Positions 1 through 11,984 of a stretch of 64,000 nt of DNA are shown here, piece by piece. The position numbers were made by a program, and so were the translations under genes. This stretch comes from Allodiplogaster sudhausi (Eukaryota > Nematoda > Chromadorea > Rhabditida > Diplogasteridae): contig CALZFC010000013.1 in assembly GCA_945643635.1 (NCBI GenBank), forward strand, positions 706,501-770,500. Direction: 5' to 3'. The notes beneath the pieces were generated by a model. That model did no database searches, had not been told where the DNA came from, and saw nothing but the letters and a program-made list of their open reading frames with translations. Each line of letters starts with the position of its first letter. The stretch's first letter is position 1.

Positions 1-86
1 ATCGGTCGGCCGGACACAGGGAACGCAAAGAGCAGCGAAGGCGTGCAAATCAGGAAGAGGAGAAAGAAACGCAGCAGGAGCAGCAT
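1..86 (-). CDS. TTL1: transthyretin-like secreted protein, exon 1, cut by window edge
   Basis: The start codon is at 86 on the minus strand. The visible part is a Leu/Phe-rich signal peptide (MLLLLRFFLLFLI...) followed by FAFPVSGRP, which aligns with exon 1 of the other transthyretin-like loci (for example TTL9, SSGRPMKAAF). The VELWD part and exons 2-3 lie outside the window. The ATG follows an AG by three bases, as in other long-leader copies, and a TATA box is at about 288-294. Family membership rests on position, promoter and signal peptide only, so the call is less certain than for complete copies. Confidence 0.55.
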   Translation of the reverse strand, partial: MLLLLRFFLLFLICTPSLLFAFPVSGRP

Positions 87-287
87 ATTTCTAGAACAAT
101 GAACAAGTCAACGAAGATGGACAAAAAATTAGAGCGTTAAGATTTGGGTTGTTTTTTTTTAGCGGAAATAATGGTGCGTGCGAGAATTCAGAGGGACGAA
201 TTTAAAGAGCAGGAGAGTGAACCCAGAGTGGACGGATCGCCAGAGGAGAAGGAGCGGAGAATGAGAATGAGCTCAGGCAATTTCTTC

Positions 288-294
288 TTTTATA
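288..294 (-). promoter_or_regulatory. TATA box of TTL1
   Basis: TATAAAA-type box on the minus strand, preceded by a TTTnAAATGCG-like sequence. Downstream, the leader GGCGATC-GTC-ACTCTGGGT is shared with other TTL loci. Confidence 0.55.
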
Positions 295-574
295 CGCATT
301 TAAAATGATAAATTAAGTGAACTAACAGTCCAAACTAAGAATTTCGCAATAAGAACATAAAAATCTTTAATTTTTCCTCGTAATCTCACCTCTCGGACGA
401 CTTTTTGGTTTACATCAATTTTTCCATTACAATTAACATACCAAATAGTTGTGCTACAATAGTCCAACGAGTCTAAATAAATGCATATTTTAGTGAAAAT
501 CAGGAAAAAACAGTTTCGTAATAATCAAAACATAGAAAATGAATATCGCAAAATAATTTTCGACTAAAAAAAAA

Positions 575-606
575 TTAATAGTTGCACGGCAACAGTTCAA
601 CGAGCA
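575..606 (-). promoter_or_regulatory. Conserved upstream element of the TTL family
   Basis: On the minus strand this reads close to GAACTGTTGCCGTGCAATTA. The same motif recurs 200-500 bp upstream of most TTL start codons (about 2330, 9885, 15465, 25662, 28198, 29725, 33515 and 42420). It may be a regulatory site or simply part of the duplicated unit. Confidence 0.4.
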
Positions 607-1110
607 AAAAATAATCGTTAAGTTTTTAAGAAAGGCAGAAAGAACAGTTTCGCAATAATCAAATAGAGGAAAAAATAATAATTTCGCAATAAAATTCCGG
701 ATTCAAATGAGTTCATTTGTGATCCAAATGCTTTATCCAAAATTCAGATTTTCAAACTTTATCAAAAATAAATCAATCGAACCATTGATTCAACCAAATT
801 GTTTTTTTTCGGTGATTTTTTTTCATATTTCCATTGTTTTTTTCATCACTACTCGACGACATAGACTCCATCTTCATTTCAACTGCCAGTTTATAAAGGA
901 ACTTACTTAGTCTTAAATGCACTTGGGTGTGAATTTGTAACGGAAATTATCTTTTTTAATGCAGATAAATTTGAACGCAGAAGAAACAAACGCGAAACAT
1001 TTATGCTGGGATTTCTTGGGTAAGGAGGCCGGAGGGACGGGGGGAACGGAAGCGGTTTGGGGACGGGAAAGCAGCTGAGGGAGGGCCTCCAAGCCCCGTA
1101 ATTAGTGTCC

Positions 1111-1964
1111 CTAACTACAGCTGTATGTATGCACCATGTAGCCGCTAACATAGGCGAGATCGATGGGCGCTTCCCAATATCCGTTGCTCGTGTGGCGGGT
1201 GGCTTCTTCTTTGCCCTCCTTCTTCATCACGACCCAAGCAGAGTCGTCAAGCATACCAAAGTAGGACGAGGCGGAACCAGCGCAATTGCACTTGTGGACG
1301 ATCTTCAGGTAGTAGTCGTCCTGCAAGAATTTATAAAATATTAGTTTTGTAGATTACGAAAGATCTTCAGGAAGTAGTCGTCCTCTAAGAAGAATATTAG
1401 TTTTGTAAATTACGAGAGCAAATTAGCGCAATTTGGTGCTCTTAAATAAAATCGTACCAACTTTTAAAGAAGAAGCCAAAAAGAGATAAACCGGTGAAAT
1501 CCAATTGTCGGCGTTGCCCGAGATCTAGCTCTCCGTCTTGCCATCCACGGGGACGTTCTCCAGGCGGGCCAGAAGCACGTCATTTGCTGGAAATTACATA
1601 CATATATTAAATGGTAATTTATAATAATTTTCAAAATAATTACTCTCCTAAATACTATGTAATTTTGTTTTGTTTTAATGAATTTCATTTAAAAAAATTA
1701 TTTTTTTTACTTGATGCACGATTCACTCGCATTGTGATGACTCATATGGGAGGTCATTTCTTATTGTCAACATGTTTTTGTTGCTGAATTCTGACCATTG
1801 AACATGTGGTAGTCCCACAATTCGACGGTGGCCGTTCCGTTCTGGAGCGAATCTGCACTGCAGGAGAGCGTGAAAGCGGCCCTGATCGGGTTGCCGGCCC
1901 AAGGCGGGAACGCAAACAGCACTGGAGTCCCAATCAAGATGAGCAGAAGGGAGACGCGAAGCAT
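1111..1964 (-). pseudogene. TTL2: transthyretin-like gene with a nonsense codon in exon 2
   Basis: Exon 1 is 1796-1964: signal peptide MLRVSLLLILIGTPVLFAF, then LSCSADSLQNGTATVELWDY. Exon 2 is 1492-1586 and holds VPVDGKTES, but the next codon is TAG (1525-1527 on the plus strand as cta) where the paralogue TTL10 has GAG. Exon 3 is 1111-1320: DDYYLKIVHKCNC, then PIDLAY, ending in CS and TAG. Exon lengths 169, 95 and 210 keep the family phase, so the stop is the only obvious defect. Upstream are TATA (about 2174-2180) and an AG acceptor three bases before the ATG. The start of exon 3 is duplicated at about 1322-1382. It could still be expressed if the stop is a sequencing error. Confidence 0.75.
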
Positions 1965-2173
1965 TTCTGGAAGAATAGTCAACAAGTAAACAAGTAAACA
2001 ACGATGGACAGATAATTTGATCATTACTACTGTTTGGGTTCAATTTTCTTAAAATTAGATTTAAATAATTGTGAGCGAATTCAAAGGGATCAATTTGCAA
2101 GAAAAGAGCGGACCCAGAGTCGACAGATCGCCAGAGGAGAAGGGAATGAGAATGAGCTCGATCACTTTCTTCC

Positions 2174-2180
2174 TTTATAC
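2174..2180 (-). promoter_or_regulatory. TATA box of TTL2
   Basis: GCGTATAAAG on the minus strand, about 210 bp upstream of the ATG. It is preceded by the family motif CCTTTGAAATGCG and followed by the conserved leader with GGCGATCTGTCGACTCTGGG. Confidence 0.6.
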
Positions 2181-2721
2181 GCATTTCAAAGGACAAATTT
2201 AGTGCATTAACAGTTCAAGTAAGCATTTCGCAATAAGAACATGAAAACTCTTCACTTTTTCACGCTATCTCACTTTTCGGGTTTCTTCAATTTCGCAATA
2301 ACAATTAATACCAAATACATACATACAAAGTTGCAGGGCAATAGTTCAACGAGCCCAAATAAATGTAAATTTAAGCGAAAAGCAGGAAAACAACAGTTTC
2401 GTAATAATCAAAAACAAGAAAAAGATTATAGCAATACAACCACCTACTCGAAATTTGGAAGTAATATGTAATTTCGCAATTTGCTAATTTCCCATCAGCA
2501 TTAGTGATGAAATATTCAAAGTTATGTAAAATATCATTATGAAAATTTGCTTTACACTATGCTCAACGGCAACAGCAAATGTGACTTGTGATATTCCCAT
2601 TTGTGACAAATTTATAAAATTTTTAATTAATAATTTTGCAATTTTCAATTAGGCATTTTGTTTCCTCAGTCTCAGATGTGAAATATATGCAAATTTATGC
2701 AAATTACAACTATGTAAACTT

Positions 2722-2947
2722 ATGCTCAAAACAACGGCAACAGCTAAACAAATCGCAATGAATGTTTGCAGCCTGGTCGGCTGCATCTCACGAAGCCTGC
2801 GGCCCGTGTTCATCTTCCTCCGACTGCTCTCCTTCTTCCCGGTGCTCATTCAGCGAGGCACAAATCGGAAGAGGAAGCGATATCGGCGACTGGCGGTTGG
2901 TGGCTCTCTCTTTCTTTCTCTCCCTCTCTCTTTCTTTTTCTCTCTCT

Positions 2948-2989
<42 letters not shown>

Positions 2990-5900
2990 TTCTCTTTCTG
3001 TCTATCTCTTTATCTCATGCTTGCTTTCTCCCTCTCTCAAGCGCTTTTTTTTTCTTTCCTGCTCATAGATGTAAGCTTGTTCATGTAGAATTCGTATGTA
3101 AGACGCTCATAGCTGAATCTGTACACTCTTGCGCACTCCGAATTCAATTCAACTTACTCGCGACCAATTCACGGCCCGCCCCGCGGCCCGACCGATTCAT
3201 GGCCTGTTCCTCTTCCCATCCAATTCATGGCCCGACCAGCGGCCCGATAAATTCATCGTCCGACCAATTCACGGCATATCCCACGGCACCGACCTTTTGT
3301 GCATGAGCATAGAATGGGCAGCAAGGCAGAGTGGAACAAATAATATGTAAATATGAAAGTTCATAAGTATTAGGGTTAATTTTTTTTCTCTTTAAAACAC
3401 CAAAATGTTGTGAGGTAGAAAATGACCATTGAAAGGTGGTCAGTGATCATTACATTTTGGCGCTATTTTAGCTGACCGTCTTCCTCTTCAATGTCTCGCT
3501 TGGCACCGTCCTCTTCAATCTCTACCTCGTCAAGCAGAATCTGTGGCTCACGCTGCAGTATACAGTCAGATATAAAAGTTTAAAAATACTTTTTTTAATA
3601 ACCGGATCAACATAAAATAAGGAATTGGATACCGTATTTTCTCTATTGGTGCCTCTAATAGAACCCCCCCCCCCTCTAATTGTTCCCCCCTCTCGCAGAG
3701 GTATTGAAAAATAGTACCCCCGGGGACACTAATAGAGAAAATACGGTTTGTCTTTAAAATTGAGATGAAACGGAAATCCAGAGTACCGATAAATCTTTCA
3801 TGTCGTACTATAGGCTTCCAAAGAAACCAAACCTCATACAACTCCTCTTTTTTTCCTCGTTTATCACTGGGGGTTATTCAAGGTAAATTTTGACAAGAAA
3901 ACGCAGGCTTTTTGAAGTAAGTTTTTTAAACTTTTAAGTAAAATATATTTTTTTTAAACTGTAAATCTATCATTTCGTTTAATTCCTTACCTAGTATAGA
4001 CATATTACGTTGTTAACATACCTTTAACTTATGGTTAGAGGTTTAACCATTATTGTCGCTTACCTCTAAATCGAACATGTTCTCTCTCGCCCTGATCACT
4101 CAGGCAAAAAGACGCGAATTCAAACGTGAATATTTTTTTCTTTTCAAAGGAGGAGTTTGGCCTGATGCACGCGTGCACCGTCTCGACGCTCATCACGGGC
4201 ATCAAGCCGGCCGTCGCAGCTGCGCTCATCGCGCTCTTCTCTCTGCACATAAAAGCTCACACGAGACTCATTCGACTGGTGGATGCGGTGAGGTTTTGAT
4301 TTATTAATTTTAATTATTATTTTTTTTTCTGTCTAAATATTTAGTGTCAAGCAAAAAGGCGCGAATTCAAACGTGAGATTTTTCTTAAAGGTCGACCTCT
4401 CGTTCCGTTCGGCCTTCCGCGCGTCGCCGCCTGTCCGCGTCTACTGCCCCTCCTTCTTCATCGTGGCCGCCGGCCTCTTCCTCATCCCGTTCGCCTTTCG
4501 CATCTTCGAGTACGTCGAAACGGAGCAGAGGTTGGGTCGCAGACGTGATTATTATTTAATTTTTTTTATTTTTTATTTTTTATTTATTTTTTATTTTTTT
4601 ATTTTTTTAAATCATTTATTTTTAAAGATCTTTCCCAAACGCTCCCCACGACTGTATGTAGATTTATAAAAATAAAATTAATATAAAAAGTACCAACCAG
4701 GGCATCAAGACAACAGTCGCAGAGATATATTGTTCGTTGAAATGGACAGTGGCGTCATGAGCATTGCCGGTGGTTCATGTTTGCTTCGACATGATATAGG
4801 GACTACAGTTTTCCTAGAATGTTGATGTATAAGATGAATGAGCTAATGTAAGATTATTTGTATGTCAATATGTAACAAACTTACATGTGTCCGTAAATGT
4901 TTCAACTTAACTAGGCCGGTTTTTCCCTGTTCATTTATTTATTTAAATCGATTAATCACAAGATATGACAACACTGATAGAGACACAAATTAAACGAAAA
5001 AAGTAATGCAACAAAAAATTATGGCTCGTATAGATTTTTATCAAGGTAGTTTATTTTAATTTACCATTAGAATATTTATCTCTGACAACGAGTTTTAATT
5101 TGTTTCATTAATTAGTCGACTACTTTTGTTTTGAAGACTCGGCGAAGAGCTCATGGCAGATGCCGGCTTCTTCATCGTGCCCCTCCTCATGATGTGGAAC
5201 ACGGTGCCGCTGCTCTACTATTGCCTCCACAACAAGATTGTGCGCTTCTATCTCAAGGTATGAACAATGAAAAAATTAACAACATTTTTTTCTTTCTCTC
5301 GTGAATCTATCGCCATTTCGAACCTTCCAGTTCTGCGTATGCAAAACTGTTGAACATTACTCACGCACTTCAGAAAACAATTTTTTTTTGGAATGTATCG
5401 CCAGGTTGAACTTTTTACTTGTGTGTAGAAATTGTTACGGAATTGATGATTGGAATAGTTGAGCTCGTGATTGATAACTAAAAGCAAGTTCGCTTTGACG
5501 GTACTTTCTCAAACAAGTTTTTCTGTATGCACTCCATGGGATACTTTTGTTTATGTCTTTCAAAAGTGATGTGGACAGGGAAGGGATGTTATAATATGTA
5601 TCTCACAAAACAAAATCAAAACGGGATCAACCACTTCCCCCTGAATATCTTTTATTATCTCTCACAATCAGCTCCTCATGCGCGCTCTGGACAAGGAGCA
5701 TTCGAGGCGTGTCTTTAGTTTACGCTTCTACTACGAACAATTCCTTCGCATCACGCTTATTCAGGTGTTTTATTTATTTATTAAGCAATTTTTTTTCTTT
5801 TTAGCAATTTCAACACAAGAAGATGCATTCCTTTAATGTAACTTCGATTGTGGAGAAAGTAATAAGAAAACAAAATTTTTATAATATTTTTCCTTAAAAA

Positions 5901-7492
5901 AACCACTTTTAAAAAAGGTTAATAAGTTCTATAAACGAAATATGAATGTGTTGCCATTTCTACAACAGGAGGGCATCGGCAGTTTCTTCAATCCATTCGT
6001 GCTTCTTTCGCTCGCGTGGTCCATGGCCGTCCTCTGTCTCTCCATCTACTTTGTCACGCAGCCAAATTCGAGGTGTTAACACTTCTGACTTCTATGTTTC
6101 TATAACTTTCGCTGTTAAATAGTTTTCAATATTTACTTCATTAATTTTTTTTTGTATTAAATTTTAAATGATATCTCACAGTTAGCAATCATTTAACAAA
6201 AGCATCATTGTTGGCAATCGGTCGCTTTTTCTTTGCATTATTCTTCTTCCTTCAGTTTATGGGAGCCCATCAACGCGGAGCAAGTGCTCGATCAATCAAT
6301 ACGGCAAGCAATCAACAAACGCATCCACTTTACCATTGGATGGGCAGCGTTGCAGGTGGCTTTTTTCGCTTGCTTATTTTTTTATTTCTTTAATCATCTT
6401 GAAGAATAGCTGCTACATCATTACTGATGGTGGTAGTCGTTAGAGGAAAAGAAAGAGAAAACATTTTATTTAGTATTTATGTTAAATTTTCAAAGTTAAA
6501 AGTTGAAAAAAAATTTATTTCAAAAATATTTCACTATAATTAGACGTTTAAAAATCAACTAATAAAGTACAAATAACTACACAAAATCAGATCGCCGTCG
6601 CTCTCCTCCACATTGCACTCATCTGCAACACGGGCATGAAGACGAACGAGACGGTAATTCGATCGATTCTAGTGATTTATTGACCAGCAAAAATGCCAAT
6701 GATACCGATTGATTCACTGCTTTGCAACTAAAACATAAAAAAATTCAAGGGTGTCACCTATAAAACATGCATGACTTATATTTTGAGAAGCGAGTAGAGA
6801 TAAGTACATATGTCAATTAAATAAATAGAAGAAATGTTCTTAAAAAACAAAAATCTCATGATATAGACACGCCAAGTCGTCAATGCTGTCCTGCGTGTTG
6901 TGCCCGATTCGAACGCTGAGCTCGATCGATTCCAGGTTAGCGGGCCGTAAATTGGGAAATTCCAGGTTAGCGGGGGCCGTAAAGAAAATTTAAATTCTTA
7001 AGTTTTTATTTCTTTATAGAGAATTTACTTCCAAATTGAGAAGAATCGATTCATTATATTTATTATCAAATATCGATAAAATGTAATGGGAACGAGTTGA
7101 GAAAATAATTTATTATCTTAAAATCACGCAGATCTCCTGCTTCGTGCACAAGATGTCCACGCAGTTCATGTGGGGCATGACCGTCTGGCGGGCATTTCCG
7201 CTCGAGCGATCGACCTTCTTCACTGTTAGAGCTGTTTATCTTCTTTTTCTTCTTTTTTTGAACGTGAGCGAGCTCACATAATATAAATTTGTAAAATTCT
7301 AAACTGCCACGTCTGGGCCCTTCACCTTCTTATAAGTACATATATACATACATACATGCACATGGCGCTATTTTCACGCAGCATGCATAGCGACTTGCGA
7401 AATAGCACGCAAGAATGAGAGAGTGCTTACTCCGCAGAGGTTAACGCACGCGGGCAATTTGGATCTGGTTTTTCGGCAATTGTCTTCTTTTT

Positions 7493-7525
<33 letters not shown>

Positions 7526-7663
7526 CTGATTTGCTCTCAGATGGTCTCCGTGATCGTGACGTACTCGTTTCTGCTGCTCAAACTCAAGGACAACCCGGGC
7601 CTCGCGCCCGTCGGCCGCACCATCTACATCACGGGCAACCTTAGCATCGAGGGTGTCTCGTGA
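2722..7663 (+). CDS. Gustatory-receptor-like 7TM chemoreceptor, 12 exons
   Basis: Proposed exons: 2722-2895, 3472-3564, 4150-4287, 4391-4530, 5137-5257, 5672-5764, 5969-6072, 6256-6355, 6591-6653, 6867-6935, 7132-7224, 7541-7663. They sum to 1311 nt, an open frame of 436 residues, and all introns are GT-AG. The N-terminus has the LRPVFIFLRLLSFFP pattern typical of invertebrate gustatory receptors (7tm_7/GUR). Further hydrophobic helices are in exons 2, 3, 4, 5, 7 and 8-9. Exon 6 ends in FYYEQFLRITLIQ and exon 7 begins EGIGSFFNPFVLL, like the loop-TM5 part of the family. The C-terminus WRAFPLERSTFF plus TYSFLLLKL matches the TM7 signature TYhhhhhQF, with Lys for Gln. Probable role: a sensory or photosensory membrane receptor; ligand unknown. 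The start could also be the Met at 2758. There is no close neighbour on the same strand. Confidence 0.75.
2905..3030. repeat. CT-rich microsatellite in receptor intron 1
   Basis: Mostly (CT)n with TTTCTCT interruptions on the plus strand. It lies in the first intron of the gustatory-receptor-like gene, and long reading frames here are low-complexity artefacts. Confidence 0.85.
3155..3295. repeat. Degenerate GC-rich short tandem repeat
   Basis: Variants of CGACCAATTCACGGCCCG and GATTCATGGCC recur several times with irregular spacing inside receptor intron 1. GC content is clearly above the surrounding intron. Confidence 0.6.
3631..3747. mobile_element. MITE with ACCGTATTTT terminal inverted repeats (copy 1)
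   Basis: It begins ACCGTATTTTC and ends GAAAATACGGT. The inside contains CCTCTAATAGAACCCC-like and CCCCCTCT tracts. About 117 bp, in intron 2 of the gustatory-receptor-like gene. A second copy is at 20347-20499. Confidence 0.65.
7495..7524. repeat. (TGAT)n microsatellite
   Basis: About seven ATTG/TGAT units just before the acceptor of the last exon of the gustatory-receptor-like gene. Confidence 0.8.
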
Positions 7664-8200
7664 TAATAGTATTTATCGATTCAAACTTACCGCCGACTTA
7701 AAAAAATAAACCTAATATTGTTTAATAATTATCTTTTGCTCTTCTTTGATGACCGTCGGTGAAATTGTGGTTTTGTTTTCTTCTCATTCTACACATTCGA
7801 GCTACATATTTCACTAAACTGACCTTCCCTTTATAGATCACCTTTTTATTCCGATACATAGAAGGAATATGTATGCGCACACAATTTTTCACAGCAGAAG
7901 AATGTCCAGCTTCGATTGCCCTGAATTGTCGTTATCATTTTGATTTTGAGGTTGACCGGTAACGGTATTCGCTTGAACACGTGTATTTGTTCTGCTAGAT
8001 GAGCGGTTTAGAGAAAGATTTATATTTCTTTAAAAGGCTTTTTTTTAATGCCAAGAAAGCCAAAGGCCAAAGGTAGCTTTCAACAAAAAAAAGCTCGCGT
8101 GCTCTGTGGTGTCTCGTTAGGATTGATGAACTTGTTTTCTCATTGTCAGCGCCGTTGTTGTCTCTGATAAGAAATTTATTGTTGCAGATATTTTCAATTT
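7664..8200. other. Intergenic, no gene seen
   Basis: AT-rich sequence following the TGA of the receptor gene. No coding exon, tRNA or repeat family is recognised here. Confidence 0.5.
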
Positions 8201-8959
8201 AACAATATCGTCAAAGTAAACTTGAGAATAATTCCAAAATACGCTATTTAATTCTCAGAAATTCGTGCAAATTTCTGTAAAGAATTGTGTCGTTACAATT
8301 TGCAATAGGACAACGTTGCTAAAGAAGTTGAGTGAAAACGCAATTAGCAAATTAATATGCATTTTTACAAATGATATGCAGACGCTGTGTTACATCATTG
8401 TTCATTTTGCTCTTTTTTGGATTAACAATATGAATAGTTTGCTGACCAATGGTCAAAATAAAAGACGTTATCTTGAAAATAAAGCATAAAATATAAGTAA
8501 AACATTTATATATGAATGTGGGAGGGGAGGGATGGGCCAAGAGGCATGGGCTAATGATAGGAGTCTGAAGATGGGAGCCGGGGCTTCAAGAATATTTATG
8601 TGCATTTCTGCTAGAATTAGCATTCTATAAAACAACCAAAAAGAGAATAATACCGAATCGCATTCAAGGTTGGGAGATTTTTGAAATGACTTGTTTGTAT
8701 GCAAATTTCTCAGGCATCTTTACTTTGCTGAAGTACTCACGTATACTAGTATGACCTACTAGTCATGAAAAAATGGGTTTCGTGCGTCTTGAACGCTCCA
8801 CAAAGAACTGATTGTGAATAATAATTACAAACTTCTTACGTGCTCTTAGGCACATTTATAACGGAAATTCAACCAAAGAAACAAAAGAGAAACATTTATA
8901 CGGGAATCTGTTGGGAGAGATGGACGTGGGGGGGGATCGGGACTGGGGTCAGGGGAGCC

Positions 8960-9683
8960 CTATTCACAGCCGCCTTTCTGGAACTTGTTGCCATCGTGAC
9001 TGAAAGAGAGATCGATGGGCATCTCTGTTTCGTGATGGTTCGTGTAGTGATAGGCTTCTCCTTTGCCGTTCTCGTTCTGCAGGGTCCATTCGGACTCATA
9101 ATTGAGCTGGTACGAGAACATGTAGTACGACAACACCTTCGCCGGGCACTCCGTATGGCACTTGTGGATGATTTTCAGGTAGTACCAATCCTGTAATAAC
9201 GAAATTAGTTGCAGATTACGAGCAACTTTGTACTTTGTGCAAATATGTATGTTCGTCAGACGTAAATAAACAATCTTACAGGTTGGTAAAACAAGTTGTG
9301 GGCGTCGCCTGTAATCGTGTACTCCGTCTTGTCATCCACAAGGAGGTCTTCCATGCTCGTCACAAACTTGTCCCCTCAAATAAACTAAATTACAGGTAGT
9401 TTGTTAAAATAAAAGTAATATTTCTCTAAATATGTAATTACAGAGGAAATTTTTAATATTGCGGGAGCTCATTTCTTGCTTCCGCTATAAATAATGTCTC
9501 ACCTCGAATCCAGCGGAAGTCCCACAACTCGACCGTGGCAGTGTGGTTCTTGAGCGAATCTTCCTTGCAGGAGAGCTTGAACCTCGCCGTAATCGGCTTG
9601 CCGTACGACGTCCAGGCGGAGGACGAGGCCAGCGAAAACAGCGCAGACGCGCCAATCAAGACGAGGAGGGAGAAGCGAACCAT
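8960..9683 (-). CDS. TTL3: transthyretin-like secreted protein, intact
   Basis: Exons on the minus strand: 9503-9683, 9280-9374, 8960-9190. Together 507 nt, encoding 168 residues. Exon 1: signal peptide MVRFSLLVLIGASALFSLAS, then KLSCKEDSLKNHTATVELWD. Exon 2: LLVDDKTEYTITGDAHN (the usual VDGKT is VDDKT). Exon 3: DWYYLKIIHKCHTEC, then HHETEMPIDLS and the terminal CE. All introns are GT-AG. In the nematode TTL family (PF01060) these strands form a small secreted beta-sandwich, and the C-x-x-x-C pair and flanking Cys would form disulfides. The ATG lies only about 50 nt from the TATA box (9736-9742), with no 5' leader intron. Predicted extracellular; ligand or target unknown. Confidence 0.72.
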
Positions 9684-9735
9684 TCGACGGAGGAGAATTA
9701 GCCGAAAATGACAAAGAGCACAGCCAAGTTCCAAT

Positions 9736-9742
9736 TTTTATA
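9736..9742 (-). promoter_or_regulatory. TATA box of TTL3
   Basis: The minus strand reads TTTGAAATCCGTATAAAAAT. A short leader leads directly to the ATG at 9683. Confidence 0.65.
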
Positions 9743-11088
9743 CGGATTTCAAAGGACAAATTTAAATCAAAAGACGAATTTCGCTGCGAGTACATAAAAC
9801 CTATTCATTTTTCCTCCTCTTCTCGTCTCAAGACCACTGTTCGCATTCACTAATTTTGCAATTATATTTACTATCAAGTAATTGCACGGCAACAGTTCAA
9901 TGAACGAAAAAAAACAATAAAAAAATCATGCACTTCATAAACAGCCGAAAAGACTAAGTATTTAATTTAAAATGAAGCTTAAAGGAACCATGCACTGAAT
10001 ATCGTAAAAGTAATACTTGAGAATAATTTCCAAATTCCAAGATTTATTTTCTCATAAATACTTGTCTTTTGTGCGAAGAATTATGTCGTTTCAATATGCA
10101 ATAGGACCGGTTACGAAACAAGTTAAGTGAAAACGCAATAACCATATTAATATGCATTTTTACAAATGATATGCAGACGCAGTGTCTCATCTTTTCATGT
10201 TGTACAATTTGCTCTTTTTCTGGATTGACAAACATGACCAGTTTGATGACCAATGGTGAGAATAAATGACGTTATCATTATTTTTAAAAATATTCAATAA
10301 GTATTAATTTGAAATTAGCTCTACGGATTGCGCAAGCAACGATATAAGGATACATATATGATTACAACAACATATGATAATGATCTAAAATGTTGATGTA
10401 TCAAAGCGTACCAGGATTAATCGAGGACGCCAACACGATTTCGATGCAAGATATTATCGATAATGTGCTACGTCTTTGCTTTTTTTGCTTGCTTGACCAG
10501 AGTTCGCTGATCCCAAATAAGTATATATAAAATAATGCAAAATATTTTGGAGGAAATTACTGCCAGCTTAAATGATTTTAGGTGTGATCGCATTTAACGA
10601 AGATCTCTTTATTGTTGAACAAAGTAACCCAAGTAATATAAGCGAAACATTTAGTATACAGGAATGTGGGAGGAGGGTGGGCCAAGAGGCTTGGGGAAAG
10701 GAAAGGAGTCTGTGGATGTGAGCCGGGGGCTTCAAGACTATTTATGGGCATTTATGCTGGAATTCGCATTCTGTAAGACAATCAATAAGAGAATATACCA
10801 AATCGCACCTTAATCTTTCTCATTCAGTGTTTTTGAAATGACTTGTCTGTATGCAAATTTCTTCTGCATTTTTAAATTGATGAAGTATTCACTAATTATA
10901 GTATGACCCACTAGTGCATTCATTTAAATAACTCATGAAAAAATGGGTTTCGTGCTTCTTTAACGCAGCGCAAAAGAACTGAATAATAATTACAAACTTC
11001 TCACGTGCACTTAAGCGCATTTGTAACGGAAATACAACAAAAGAAAAACAAAAGACAAACATTTATACCGGGAAAGGTCAGGGGAGCC

Positions 11089-11095
11089 TAGGCAC
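11089..11095 (+). other. 3' flank of TTL4
   Basis: Short sequence immediately after the TTL4 stop codon. No further gene is seen until the flank copy at about 10990. Confidence 0.2.
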
Positions 11096-11836
11096 CTATG
11101 ATTCACAGCCGCCTTTTTGGAACTTGTTGCCATTGTGACCGAAAGAGAGATCGATGGGCATCTCCCTTTCGTGATGGTTCGTGTAGTGATAGGCTTCTCC
11201 TTTTCCATTCTCGTTCTGCAAGGTCCATTCGGACTCATCAGTGAGCTTGTACCAGAACATGTAGTATGACAACTCCTTTGCCGGGCACTCCGTATGGCAC
11301 TTGTGGATGATCTTCAGGAAGTACCAATCCTGTAATGACTAAATTAGTTGCAGATTACGAGCAACTTTGTACTTTATGCTAATATGTTCGTCAGACGACA
11401 GTAACCAAACTTACAGGACGGAACCACCAGTTGTGGGCGTCGCCAGTGATCGTGGTACTCCGTCTTGCCATCCACAAGGAGGTCTTCCATGCTCGTCACA
11501 AACTTGTATCCTCAAAATTAAAATATTATTATTTACTAAAATATAAATTATACTTCTCGAAATAAGCAATAACAAAACAAATTTCAATTCACAACATTTT
11601 TAAGTGTACTTCTTTTTAAATATTGCGGCAGCTATTTTTTGACGACTTTCGCTATGTTAAGTCGAACAGGTCTCGCCTCCAATTAGGCGGAAGTCCCACA
11701 ACTCGACCGTGGCAGTGTGGTTCTTGAGCGGATCTTCACGGCAGGAGAGCGTGAAGGCCGCCGTAATCGGAGCGCCGCCAACCAGCGAAAACAGCGCAGA
11801 CGCCCCAATCAAGAAGAGGAGGGAGAAGCGAACCAT
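11096..11836 (-). pseudogene. TTL4: transthyretin-like gene, frameshifted in exon 2
   Basis: Exons on the minus strand: 11677-11836, 11415-11510, 11096-11329. Exon 1 (MVRFSLLFLIGASALFSL, then CREDPLKNHTATVELWDF) and exon 3 (DWYFLKIIHKCHTECP, then IDLSFGHNG and terminal CES) are well preserved. Exon 2 is 96 nt instead of 95: one extra C after the GAGTAC of VDGKTEY shifts the frame and creates TGA at the exon 2/3 junction. The exon 1 donor is GCGAGA where TTL3 has GTGAGA. The inverted copy TTL6 has the same two changes, so the damage predates the duplication, or conversion homogenised it. Confidence 0.72.
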
Positions 11837-11888
11837 TCGTCGGAGGAGAATGAGCGGAGAATGACAATGAGCACAGCCAAGATTCCAT

Positions 11889-11895
11889 TTTTATA
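11889..11895 (-). promoter_or_regulatory. TATA box of TTL4
   Basis: The minus strand reads CGTATAAAAATGG, 53 nt upstream of the ATG. It is the same short-leader class as TTL3 and TTL6. Confidence 0.6.
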
Positions 11896-11984
11896 CGAAT
11901 TTCACAGGACAAATTTAAATAAATCACATATGCAAAAAACGAATTTCGCTTCAAGTACATAAAACCTATTAATTTTTCCTCTTA

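Larger units (their letters stand above)
8200..11960. repeat. Tandem duplication of a 1.8-kb TTL unit
   Basis: The 8.2-9.96 kb unit (3' flank plus TTL3 and its promoter) is repeated at 9.97-11.95 kb (3' flank plus TTL4). Shared landmarks include the stretch around 8265-8400 against 10040-10190 (CAATATGCAATAGGACC...) and the flank GGGCCAAGAGGC at about 8530 and 10680. A third, inverted copy of this flank is at 16560-16960. Confidence 0.75.

Noticed and set aside
2722..3306. A single 194-residue frame running through the CT tract
   Set aside because: Only the first 58 codons resemble a gustatory receptor; beyond the GT at 2896 the frame is microsatellite and intron.
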